Assembly: GCF_963576615.1 (NCBI RefSeq)
Contig: NC_088711.1
Location: 39,118,621 to 39,182,620 of the forward strand
Length of the DNA: 64,000 nt
Direction: 5' to 3'
Origin: Watersipora subatra
Lineage: Eukaryota > Bryozoa > Gymnolaemata > Cheilostomatida > Watersiporidae
Part shown: piece by piece, positions 50,301 through 58,400 of the stretch
Position numbering within the stretch: the stretch's first letter is position 1
Layout: each line of letters opens with the position of its first letter
Program-made: the position numbers and the translations under genes
The notes under the pieces: model-generated
Told to the model about the DNA's origin: nothing
Databases searched by the model: none
Seen by the model: the letters and a program-made list of their open reading frames with translations, nothing else

Positions 50301-50507
50301 ATTTGATATGTATATTGTATGGTCTGGCACGCTCAGAATGGAGGTGAAGAAGCAAAAACCTGATCGATGCAACAAAATGATGGGGGTGTTAATACATTTG
50401 GCCACGACTGTCATAACCGAACTATTACGTGTGAATAAACTTACCAAGGGAGAATAGAGGGAGCCTACGTCTGTTAAGGCACCCCCTGACACCTCGTCCT
50501 GTGCCAT
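38371..50507 (-). CDS. TMEM104: Transmembrane protein 104 (TMEM104) orthologue, complete
   Basis: Eight exons join in phase: 50445-50507, 48152-48273, 46347-46516, 44925-44962, 43806-43836, 42247-42346, 41111-41328 and 38371-39134. They total 1506 bases, 501 aa plus stop, close to the vertebrate length of about 500. All introns are GT-AG. The protein is a multi-pass membrane protein of the amino-acid/auxin permease type; vertebrate TMEM104 is an SLC32/36/38-like putative transporter with no settled substrate. Diagnostic segments are FNLIVGTGALAMPGAFQSAG (exon 2), VSLFFNK (31-bp exon 5), LIVYLYGDLAIYAAAVP (exon 6), LGPFTFFNVQKT (exon 7), and FGVCVYSFMCHHSLPSL and STNFPIISITLRN (exon 8). A cytosolic loop rich in Ser, Asn and acidic residues is encoded by exon 3. 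Introns 1-6 contain transposon-derived sequence, and intron 7 a degenerate repeat. A possible AATAAA lies on the minus strand near 37920-37930. Confidence 0.95.
39180..40780 (-). other. TMEM104 intron 7, unique part
   Basis: AT-rich sequence with no recognised gene or clear transposon. Confidence 0.4.
40790..41060. repeat. Degenerate tandem repeat in TMEM104 intron 7
   Basis: Loose units of about 40 bp share CAGCACAGCATTAGGAGCCC / CAGTACAGCACTGGGAGGCG-like words; ACAGTATACGCT recurs inside. It shows no similarity to exon 7, 50 bases away. Confidence 0.6.
41480..41990. mobile_element. Second copy of the palindromic MITE-like repeat
   Basis: Shares ordered segments with 31440-31990 (see that entry), including GAGCTTGCACAAA and CAGATCACCTCAA. 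It lies in TMEM104 intron 6. Confidence 0.55.
42413..42866. mobile_element. Palindromic MITE in TMEM104 intron 5
   Basis: It starts after TTAA (42409-42412) with CCCTTTGTTGGAAAACTAAA and ends with TTTAGTTTTCCAGCAA. The arms extend inward through GAGAATTT...AATTCTC and a core with GAAATGTTCAGAATTTAGCC and its inverse. The CCCTTTG start and TTAA point to a piggyBac-like origin; the right TTAA is lost. Confidence 0.7.
43505..43580 (+). mobile_element. tRNA-like SINE head
   Basis: GGATGGTTCAGCGCTTCGAC followed by GAGATTCAAGTAGC resembles tRNA A and B boxes. Short and diverged; in TMEM104 intron 5. A similar B-box-like word is at 43140-43165. Confidence 0.4.
43903..44787. mobile_element. Non-autonomous hAT element, 885 bp
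   Basis: Perfect terminal inverted repeats TAGTGTTGGGCCGGTAT and ATACCGGCCCAACACTA with a perfect 8-bp duplication GTATAGAC (43895-43902 and 44788-44795). Subterminal regions are full of CGGTATC/GATACCG words, as is usual for transposase binding in hAT elements. No transposase frame is present. It fills most of TMEM104 intron 4. Confidence 0.95.
45343..46001. mobile_element. Foldback element with TTAA duplication, 659 bp
   Basis: Arms of about 200 bp: GCTACGGCCACACGTAATGA at the left, TCGTTACGGGTGGCCATACT at the right. Long inner matches include GTCGACGAAACGCTTTTAAT and its inverse. TTAA lies at both ends (45339-45342 and 46002-46005), suggesting piggyBac-type mobilisation. It lies in TMEM104 intron 3. 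Confidence 0.85.
46176..46330 (+). mobile_element. tRNA-derived SINE beside a TMEM104 splice donor
   Basis: The tRNA-like head TGGTCGAATGGTGCAGACAT has an A-box, and GGTTGTGAGTTCGAATCC a B-box. The tail AATCTTTTTTCTAATCTC is shared with the copy at 22300-22460. It ends about 16 bases from the exon 3 donor (46346), antisense to the gene. Confidence 0.75.
47067..47690. mobile_element. MITE with CAGTGGTGTGCATAAACTTGG ends trimmed to 20-bp core
   Basis: The left end CAGTGGTGTGCATAAACTTG and the right end CAAGTTTATGCACACCACT are inverted repeats, extended inward by GAATCAC and GTGATTC. A 66-aa open frame inside (47442-47642, minus) resembles nothing I know. No clear target duplication. It lies in TMEM104 intron 2. 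Confidence 0.75.
48555..48836 (+). mobile_element. Truncated Tc1/mariner-like MITE, TACAGTCAAAC family
   Basis: It starts TACAGTCAAACTCGAATAAC and shares TTGTTATCGCTTTAGAATAT with the other copies, but has no right terminal repeat. It lies in TMEM104 intron 1. Confidence 0.7.
48850..50444 (-). other. TMEM104 intron 1, remaining part
   Basis: AT-rich intron. A GGTGGCGGAGTGGCGCCGAG word (minus strand, about 48850-48870) resembles a SINE A-box region. An 81-aa plus-strand frame (49014-49259) is unsupported. Confidence 0.35.
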
Positions 50508-51270
50508 AGTTTAGATTTATGCTTGCAGCCCTTTGACTTCTTCTAATGACAAAAGGTTTGTCACCTCAAGTTAAAGCTATCTAGAATGAGAACGTAAAAA
50601 GAAGCGATCTCAAAATAAGTTTTGATGCTTGATCGAATAGCTGACACGTTTGAGAAAAGCAATGTTTAGCAATTCAAAAACTACCAAAAATAATAGAAAC
50701 TTACTATTGAAAAAATTCGACACATTCAACAATTTTTGTGATTTATACGCCTAATAACTTCGGCAGTTGTGATTTATACCTCGCCAACCTCGGCAGTGCA
50801 ACTTAATTCTTGACTCAGCGCTCATAGGTGGGAAGGTTAAGTAGAATCATCTATCCTGCTCCATGACAGTAATTAAATGGCACAGCAGTAAACACGGGTG
50901 CCGCTGCTAACAAACCACTTGAAAGTACTAATTAAAAATATATATCAAGCGATATGTGGAAATATACTAAGGTATAGCGAGAAAAATACTAATACTAAAG
51001 CCTCGCACTTCCTCTCAGACCTTTGGAACTGCATGTACGCGTTCCGAATCCGCTACGACTCGCTAAAGCCTTTTGTCAACGAAACGTTCGGAGTTTCGTA
51101 AATAAGTAGTGTATGTACAGTAAATCGCGAACTAACAAAAAAGCGTAGCTCCCATGAACGCAAAACTCCTAAAATGGCCAAGGTCATTTGCAAGTACAAA
51201 TCGTGATCGGCACCATGTTGAGTTAGGCGTGTAAATAAATTTCAATGTGAGAAAAGAAATCTAGATTTAA
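50508..51270. other. TMEM104 5' flank, no feature recognised
   Basis: Lies between the TMEM104 start and the plus-strand THAP-like exon. No promoter could be assigned. Confidence 0.4.
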
Positions 51271-51445
51271 CAGCTATGGAAGATTCCGAATACGCCTCTA
51301 AATTAAAGGGACAGACTACTGAGGTTACTGCTAATAATTCATGCAAGAGACAGAAGGATGTAGGTGCACAGTGCTATTCCATCAACTTCAAAAACCGCAG
51401 GATTAGACTTTCAAGGGAAAGGGCATAACATTTCACAAGTGAGTC
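51271..51445 (+). pseudogene. THAP-like N-terminal exon, decayed
   Basis: From the ATG at 51271 a 50-aa frame ends in a segment like GAQCYSINFKNRRIRLSRER. With one base shifted it would continue as GITFHK, which fits the start of a THAP zinc finger (C-x4-C, then FHKFP). The second cysteine is phenylalanine here and one frameshift breaks the frame. Bases CACAAGTGAGTC look like an exon end with a GTGAGT donor, exactly where the LTR element is inserted. The P-element transposase remnant at 56149 is on the same strand, and P-type transposases begin with a THAP domain, so both may derive from one element. Confidence 0.5.
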
Positions 51446-51680
51446 TGTTGTATAAATCAATGTACTCACATGTACTGATGTGAAGATGAAGAAGAAGCCT
51501 CTGTCTTTCATTACACTGCCTTATATCCTCCCCTATACTGCCTTACACTAGCTTATCTACTAGCTTTACCCACTAGCTTTATCCAGCTTTATGCACTCAC
51601 CGTAATTACCAAGACCACCTGTACTGCCTTGAGCTCAGACACCAATATAGCCTGAGCCTAACAAATCCCATAATACAATA
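51446..51680 (-). repeat. 3' LTR of the Gag-protease element
   Basis: 235 bp starting TGTTGTATAAATC and ending CATAATACAATA on the plus strand. It differs from the other LTR by a few single bases (for example CATTAC against CGTTAC). Confidence 0.95.
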
Positions 51681-51682
51681 TG

Positions 51683-51710
51683 CCCTTTCTTTTTTTTCTT
51701 TTTGTTTTGG
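51683..51710 (-). promoter_or_regulatory. Polypurine tract
   Basis: On the minus strand a run of AAAAAGAAAAAAAAGAAAGG lies directly upstream of the 3' LTR, where plus-strand DNA synthesis of LTR elements is primed. Confidence 0.85.
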
Positions 51711-51851
51711 GCTACTCCATCACTACCAACAAGCAGACGTAATAACTTACCTTACTTGTGTTGCTAGTTACCTGACTCCGTTAGGGCAGTCTCCATAGGC
51801 TATGCCTCTGGCTTGTCTGACCCTGTGCCACCGTCAAAAGTACTCTTCTCG

Positions 51852-53126
51852 CTACTGCCAGCTCCATTGCCAGTCTGCACTGGCTTTTCCATCACCCTGA
51901 CCTCCGCCGCTTCCAATACTTTTACCGTGACCACTGTCGCTACCAACACTACTTCCACCAACGTCTCCAACACTACTTCCACCAACCCTGACTAGCCCGG
52001 AGTCTTTTGGTTGGGTCAGTAAAGACTCCTCAACCTCATCTCCGTCTCTTCCGTCTTTACCTCGCTCTCCCCAGTAAGAGGCAGGCTCGACAGGCTTCCT
52101 GTGGGAGGTCTCCACCTGGGCCGTAACCGGCTGCACAGGGGATGGCACCACAGAGCTGGGAGTTGGCATAGGCCCAGACCTATCTAGCTCGATCTCACCT
52201 GCAACCAGTGCAGGTCTGCTACCAGCAATTCTTCTCCGAACCTTGGCTAACTCCTGCACCACTACCCCGAATGCCTTGACATTTTCCAATTCTATGGCTG
52301 CTGTCTCCCGTTTGGCTTTCAGCTTAGCCAATTTCTCCTTCAACTTCCTCCGCACCTCCCTTTCCTCTCTTTCAATCTCTGCTACCTTTTTCTCATGACC
52401 TTCTCTGTCTAACATTACATTGCTGGATACCTTGGCTAAAAAAGAGCAAACCTTTTCCATTACAGACACTGGTTCAGCTACTTTCTCAGCACCCTCCCTT
52501 ACCTCATCGTGACTGTGTTCTCTATCATACCCCATAGACACTTGCACATCTCTGGTGCCTTGGGCTGTCCCCCGTTGACTACCAATTTCTACGTATTCGC
52601 TACTCTTCACTCCCTTGGTTTTACAAGTCCACCAATCTTGACCTGTGTGACCTTTCTTAACTTCGCTCTCTCTGTCGGACTTATTTGTCAGGTTTTGCAA
52701 CTCGACATCATCTGAAACATAACTTGACCCAGCAATAGTGGTTCTCGACGGAAACAGCTTAACTGGCTTAATACTTCTACACTCCCTAACAGACTCAAAC
52801 TTACTTTTGCATAACGTGTTTACAACAGCAAATAATTTAAGCTGCTTCAACTCAGTTATGCCCAAGAAGTTCGTTCTCCATTCTTTCACCACATGAACTT
52901 CAGCATCCATATGCCTGTCTTTACTTTCCAAATGAACTATTACACTTCCAACCACTTTTAACTCACTATCATCAGCAGTTTCTAAAACTGTCGACGGTTT
53001 CTTTAACCATAAGTTCAACTTATTGGCTGTTGCCTTGGTTAATATTGACACCTCAGCCCCAGTATCAAACGTAAACTCTACATTTGCTCCATTAACTTCT
53101 AAATACTGCACAATTCTCTGGCCTAG
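51852..53126 (-). CDS. Retroelement protease with a long novel tail, readthrough product
   Basis: This 424-aa frame is in the same register as Gag and directly follows Gag's TGA (53127-53129); the base context is TGA CTA GGC. An aspartic protease with FTFDTGAEVSILTK starts about 20 residues in. The usual RT does not follow. Instead there is a charged linker, a coiled-coil-like segment rich in Glu, Lys and Arg (EREEREVRRKLKEKLAKLKA), a Pro/Ser/Val stretch, and a Gly/Ser-rich end (VGGSSVGDVGGSSVGSDSG). Expression probably requires stop-codon readthrough. I know no family with this tail. Confidence 0.85.
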   Translation of the reverse strand, partial: LGQRIVQYLEVNGANVEFTFDTGAEVSILTKATANKLNLWLKKPSTVLETADDSELKVVGSVIVHLESKDRHMDAEVHVVKEWRTNFLGITELKQLKLFAVVNTLCKSKFESVRECRSIKPVKLFPSRTTIAGSSYVSDDVELQNLTNKSDRESEVKKGHTGQDWWTCKTKGVKSSEYVEIGSQRGTAQGTRDVQVSMGYDREHSHDEVREGAEKVAEPVSVMEKVCSFLAKVSSNVMLDREGHEKKVAEIEREEREVRRKLKEKLAKLKAKRETAAIELENVKAFGVVVQELAKVRRRIAGSRPALVAGEIELDRSGPMPTPSSVVPSPVQPVTAQVETSHRKPVEPASYWGERGKDGRDGDEVEESLLTQPKDSGLVRVGGSSVGDVGGSSVGSDSGHGKSIGSGGGQGDGKASADWQWSWQ

Positions 53127-54455
53127 TCAACTGTCATCATCATATTTATCCCTCGAACCAGAGAATCTAACACTTCTGCCCTTACTATTATCTCGGTACC
53201 TTTCCTCATACCGACTCGTCTCATGCCTCCCCTTGTACCGGTCCCCCTCAAGCCTATCTATACTATTGTCCCTGTATCTACTCAACTTGTCTCTCATCTC
53301 ACGGGGGCTTTCTCGGCCCCTGTACTTCTCCCTACTACTATCCCTGATACCATATCGCTCATAGCTATTATCCCGACTGTCTCCTGACCTCCTGCTACCA
53401 CCTCGCCTGTCATAACCTACATCTCTCCTATCCCTACAATAACGGGATACATGTCCTCGCTGTCCACAACAAAAACATTCAATAGAGGGACAACTCCTCA
53501 TCTCATGGCCACTACGTTTGCAATTGTAGCATACTCTATCTTCACTGCCTTCTCTATTGCTTGCTCTATATCTAGAGACATGCCTCTCCCTGCTATTATC
53601 TCTATACTTCCTACTGTCACTGTCCTTGTTATACTCCCGGCCTCTTGTCCCATATCTACTAGTATCGTGCTCCTCACTACCATAATACCCTCTACTACTC
53701 CTAGGGCTACCCCTAGGGGAAGATCTACCTGCTGAATCATAACTTCTATCTCTATCATTACTCCTATACTGCACTCGACGATCAAACTCTGATACCTTTG
53801 CTACTTCTCTCTTAACCTCACTCTTTAAATCGGTACTTCTACCCTCATTTCTCAAAAACCTATCCGAGTTGTTGGCCATTTCACGAGCCCTCAATGCCTC
53901 ATGCAATAACGCCCAAGTAAGATTGGCGTTTTTCATCCAATCTCTGCTTACTTCTCTATCTCTCAACCCGTTAACCGCCACTATAAGGGCAAACCTTACC
54001 CTATCATTATTATTAGTCACCTCTGCATATCTGCTCAAACTCTCTACCCGTTGTAAATATTCTCTATCACTTTCTCCAAGTGCCTGCCTAGCCGTCAGAA
54101 ACTTATACCCCTTTACGAACATACTCTCTTGTCTACCATAATAATCCTGCAAAACCTCCACTGCCCCTTCATAAGTAGAATTTACACCATCTACGTTAAA
54201 TCCTGCACCCCTCAATACTTCTCTACCACTGTGCCCAATAGCTTTCAATAGTGGCACCAACCTAGCTCTACCTCTCATAATAGGCACTCTGTTGCCATCT
54301 TCATCATCTACATAACCTCTCCTCTCGACAGCACTCTCAATACACAAATTCATCTCTTCTATAAATCGTTCCCACGAGCAATCACCGTGCTCACCGAACA
54401 CCAGCTTCGGAAAACCACTCTCCATCCCTTCACAACAAAATATATCTCTCCCCAC
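53127..54455 (-). CDS. Gag of the LTR retroelement
   Basis: 442 aa. The N-terminal half resembles Ty3/Gypsy-type capsid regions (YEGAVEVLQDYYGRQESMF, then SDREYLQRVESLSRYAE). The middle is very rich in Arg, Ser, Asp and Tyr. Two CCHC knuckles follow: CYNCKRSGHEMRSC and CFCCGQRGHVSRYC (C-x2-C-x4-H-x4-C). A second Arg/Ser/Tyr-rich region leads to the TGA. It would form the particle and package RNA. A second ATG lies at codon 11. The frame is intact. Confidence 0.92.
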   Translation of the reverse strand: MGRDIFCCEGMESGFPKLVFGEHGDCSWERFIEEMNLCIESAVERRGYVDDEDGNRVPIMRGRARLVPLLKAIGHSGREVLRGAGFNVDGVNSTYEGAVEVLQDYYGRQESMFVKGYKFLTARQALGESDREYLQRVESLSRYAEVTNNNDRVRFALIVAVNGLRDREVSRDWMKNANLTWALLHEALRAREMANNSDRFLRNEGRSTDLKSEVKREVAKVSEFDRRVQYRSNDRDRSYDSAGRSSPRGSPRSSRGYYGSEEHDTSRYGTRGREYNKDSDSRKYRDNSRERHVSRYRASNREGSEDRVCYNCKRSGHEMRSCPSIECFCCGQRGHVSRYCRDRRDVGYDRRGGSRRSGDSRDNSYERYGIRDSSREKYRGRESPREMRDKLSRYRDNSIDRLEGDRYKGRHETSRYEERYRDNSKGRSVRFSGSRDKYDDDS

Positions 54456-54684
54456 AAATCCACTCTACCTCACTCGTATAAGTTTAATGTAATTGCCACC
54501 TCCAAACACGTAATAAATATTTACACCTCACCAACACCGATGCTTCACCGCTACAACACCTCACAACACCATCTTACCTCACGTCACCTCACCTGCACGC
54601 CCGTGAAAGGGTCTAAACAACCGTTTAAACTTAACCCGTAACCAGAAAAATGTTTGCTAATGATAACAAAAAAGAAGAAAAATC

Positions 54685-54705
54685 AGAACTTTGTCAACTG
54701 CGCCA
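54685..54705 (-). promoter_or_regulatory. Primer-binding-site candidate
   Basis: Directly after the 5' LTR (minus strand) the sequence reads TGGCGCAGTTGACAAAG. TGG at this place is the complement of a tRNA CCA end. I cannot name the tRNA. Confidence 0.65.
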
Positions 54706-54940
54706 TGTTTTATAAATCAATGTACTCACATGTACTGATGTGAAGATGAAGAAGAAGCCTCTGTCTTTCGTTACACTGCCTTTTATCCTCCCCTATACTG
54801 CCTTAAACTAGCTTATCTACTAGCTTTACCCACTAGCTTTATCCAGCTTTATGCACTCACCGTAATTACCAAGACCACCTGTACTGCCTTGAGCTCAGAC
54901 ACCAATATAGCCTGAGCCTAACAAATCCCATAATACAACA
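54706..54940 (-). repeat. 5' LTR of the Gag-protease element
   Basis: 235 bp, TGTTTTATAAATC to CATAATACAACA on the plus strand, followed by the GAGTC duplication. Transcription of the minus-strand element should start here. Confidence 0.95.
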
Positions 54941-54945
54941 GAGTC

Positions 54946-56148
54946 ATTTTTACTATTAGTTCTATTACTATTGCTAAAGTTTCCTATTACTACTACTACT
55001 AGTTGTGCTACTACTAGTTAGTACTACCACTAGTTAGTTCTACTACACTAGTCACTGGATGAGTGAAAGTCTATCAGCGTCACTACTGAGTGTGAGAATT
55101 TATAAGCTAGTGAGTAAGTTTTTGCTCCTTTAAAACGAAGGTTTTTCATTATTTGGTTTTGAAATTTTTATCATTGTAATCTTTAGGAACTACAACCCAT
55201 CGAGTTATTTTTAAATAAATATTTGAAAAAAATGTTTGTAGTGCCTATAATAGGTATCATTTATTGTTGTACCTATATATAGCTAGCTAGCAGCAAGGAG
55301 GTGAGAGTAATAATACTATGGCTATTGCTACTGTAGCTAACTAACTACTAGTTTCATTTCAATGTTTAGATTTCTAAACAAAGCAACTAAGAACTCTCAT
55401 TATTTACAACTGGGTATCGCAACTGCAGAAGAGTGAATAAGCCTGGTCCTTAGGCACTTGTCCGCACCGAACATTCTAGTGATTAAGGTTTTGACAGAAC
55501 AGGCCAAAATGTTCAACTGAAACCAGATGCTGTGCCCACAATATTTACACTGCCCAGTCATTTAAAGCGTTTTTTCAACGTTAAATGGTGCTTTTCAACG
55601 ATTGAATTCAAAACAATATTATAAAGCACAGTACTGCTAGGTTGTTCAGTTTAAAGTAGGTACATGTATATCTAAAAAAATTTCAAAATCCTTAAACAGC
55701 ACGCAAAACAGCGGCAGCTGCCACAGTATGTGCTTATGAATATGTCTGCAGCTTTGCAGAAGATTTGATGTGAATCTCTCTAGTAATGCATCTGTGGGAA
55801 TGATTCGTATTTCTTTGCAGTATTTCTGCAATTTGTTTGTTGTCATTTCTGGGGAAATAGTCTCATGGATGCAATCTATTTGCATGCTTGATAGAGAAAT
55901 TTTCATTTAAGCGTTATGCCTAAGATGTGTGTGGACGGCTTCCAGTGAAAATTGCCACATTTTTATTTTACATTGCGATATGGTAGCATTTTGACCTATT
56001 TTATTTTCACAAGATCATGACTACAGTTTTCAGCTGTAATCATGATCATAGCTGTATTGTTGTATCTTAAGGGTACTATGTTTTATGTGAATAAGACATT
56101 CATTTTTGTTGATTTTATGTAATTATTATAATTGATGCTTTTGTTTAG
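54946..56148 (+). other. Spacer in the decayed P-element region
   Basis: 54955-55050 is rich in CTA/TACTAC repeats. 55370-55500 has a broken open stretch (ATKNSHYLQLGIATAEE) that I cannot assign. A good acceptor (TTTGTTTAG) ends the region. Confidence 0.4.
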
Positions 56149-56735
56149 GTGGTTGGAATAATAATCCTATTGTTACTCAGTTTAATTCTACCTTTTTGCA
56201 AACTTATTAGCAAATGTGGTGCAGAATCAGATGCTAGTAAGACACGTAATGTTACTGCTCAAGACGAAATTATTATGATACAGGCTACTCCAGAAGTTGA
56301 TCATTTTGTGGAGCCCACAATGATTTCAGATGTCAAAACTTCTGTTATAGGTAACAGTATAGCCTATACAGCTGGCTACATTGTGGGAAAACTAACTGAA
56401 GTCCTGTCCTGTGACATTTGCTGTCAGTCGCTGGTTACTACTAAGTCAAGCATCCAGTACCAACATTTCTATACTCTACTCGAGCTATAAAACAATGGAG
56501 GATTAGTGCGTTCATCAGACGGTGTCATCAGGATCCTCCTGGCTGCAGATTGATCCTTTCGTATTAATGCAAAGCCAGATCCACTCCATTGTGTGGCGTA
56601 CCTTTTCAGTAGTGTAGGATCTAGTGATGTGCTATGCCTTGGAAAACACCTTACGGACACAGCAGATGGCATATCTATCCACTGTGCTTCATTGATGAGA
56701 AACCTCATTCAGTCGTTTTATGATCTCTGATAGCA
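56149..56735 (+). pseudogene. P-element (THAP9-like) transposase C-terminal remnant
   Basis: After a TTTGTTTAG acceptor, one frame reads GGWNNNPIVTQFNSTFLQTY, the typical P-type segment. A stop and a shift follow. Another frame reads NSIAYTAGYIVGKL and LSCDICCQSL, matching the conserved (I/V)YIAGY...C-x2-C part. Then come NNGGLVRSSDGVIRILLAA, a TGA, SFRINAKPDPLHCVA and CLGKHLTDTADG. The order matches the end of THAP9/P transposases. Several stops and shifts make it non-functional. Confidence 0.7.
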
Positions 56736-57970
56736 TCATTGTACTAAAAACCGTACATTCAAACTGCAAGGTGCATCTTTGCGGCATTAAATACTAAAGC
56801 AGTACTTTTTAGAGGCCAGTAACAGTGTAATCACTGTAATATTCATCTGCAGCTGTTGTTGTGCTGCTATTTCTAATCTGATTTAACTCTAAGAAACTCT
56901 GATGCACTTTGGCTCAATATCCAGTGATATACAAGTACAAATCTCCTTTTACACAGTTTCTGTACCGTCGATGTATAGGTTTAATCATCGGATTACACTA
57001 CTTCCTGCATTTCCTTATTTGCATTATTTTGATTATCCTCTATTACAACTGTTTTTAATTTTCGTTTAGTTGTTGCTGTAGTTTATTCCATCTTTCACAG
57101 ATACTGTATTATACATATCATACATTCATAAGCTATTATCACTTAAATCTTGAAAACAGTCTCTGTTTTCACAGCATATGTGTTGTTTTTATCGAAATAC
57201 TTCGTGTGCTAAGTTTTTCCATTATGGTTAATGCATCTGTAATATAAAGGAACAATTATTATTTGCCTGAATATATCCTTTGCTGGGTTTATGTATCTGC
57301 AATACAACAGTTTGCATGAATAATATGGTTCACTAAACCTTTTTTACATCCACTTATCATTTATTGTATTCTACTCCATGTTTTACATGTAAATAGGTTT
57401 TCTTCTATCAGCACATTCTAAACGTTGTGTAGGAGTTTTCATTAACACCCAAGTGAAAAATAACCATTTCACATGTACGTTTCCGTCATTTTTCACTGTT
57501 TCTTAACATATGTAGCTAGTATACGATTATATCTCCAATATGGCGCATGCATTACGTATTGCTTTCAGTGTAAATGTCACTGATTGCCATTTCAGAGGTT
57601 CTGAGTTCAATGCGTAGTTCCTGGCCAACAAGAATAGTTTCCGTTTACAATGCTTTCTTAGTTGACTCACTGCTTGACACGGTTTTGATAGATACCTGCA
57701 AACACAGTCACCGAAAAATGTGAGCCGGATTGTAATTCACCGATATTCATCTTTTTATGGTGTTGATTTCGTTTTTAGCGGACATTAATCGAGTTACTAT
57801 GACCGCCAATTTTAAGAGAGATGTAGAATTTAAACTAAATATAGTGTGTCTAACTCGACGTACTGGGCTTAACACTAAGTTTAACGGATTTTTAAAAGCA
57901 ATGTAGCTCCCTTTATTCTGTAACACAAATCTACTATGTATGTGGTACATATTGCAGTAGTTAGTAGTAA
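56736..57970. other. No feature recognised
   Basis: AT-rich. A GAGGTTCTGAGTTCAATGCG word near 57595 hints at a decayed SINE B-box. No gene is supported. Confidence 0.35.
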
Positions 57971-57974
57971 ACAG

Positions 57975-58240
57975 TAGTAAGTGTTCAACAACACAAAGTA
58001 TGTGATAGCTATTCACCATTTTGCTTTTATCCACAAAAGCAAAGTTTCGTAATACTAAAAGAAGACAATATAATACTCATCAATAACAGTAGGAGTACAA
58101 CAACACAGAGTGTGTGATATCTGCTCACCATAGGTAGACAACACAAAGTATGCGATAAAAATTTACAGTAGACGTAAAACACAGAGGATGCTTTATCAAC
58201 CGTGGGTATATAAGACAGAGAGCATGTAGCCTGTTTTGAC
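57975..58240. repeat. Degenerate repeat with AACACAAAGTATGTGATA words
   Basis: About five loose copies of CAACACAAAGTATGTGATAG / CAACACAGAGTGTGTGATAT / CAACACAAAGTATGCGATAA-like units, 45-60 bp apart. Confidence 0.6.
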
Positions 58241-58400
58241 TAGAGAACCGTCATCAGAACATAAAATAAAGAAAGAGATGGCAAATCCTTCAAATGAAAT
58301 ATAAACATCTACTTCAAGCACCTGTTCGTGACAATATGGAGTTTACAGAAATAATCATCATTCTCAAGCTGCTGCTTGTTGTATGGCCAGAGGCACACAC

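Larger units (their letters stand above)
51446..54940 (-). mobile_element. Young LTR retroelement with Gag and protease but no RT
   Basis: Complete 3495-bp element: 235-bp LTRs (51446-51680 and 54706-54940) with TG...CA-type ends, flanked by a perfect 5-bp duplication GAGTC (51441-51445 and 54941-54945). The LTRs differ at only about five positions, so insertion was recent. A primer-site candidate adjoins the 5' LTR and a polypurine tract adjoins the 3' LTR. The minus strand encodes Gag (442 aa) and, in the same frame after one TGA, a protease plus a long tail (424 aa). There is no reverse transcriptase, RNase H or integrase, so it must depend on proteins from another element. Confidence 0.95.

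Noticed and set aside
53023-54641. Plus-strand open frames opposite Gag
   Set aside because: They are shadows of the biased Arg/Ser/Tyr-rich Gag codons.
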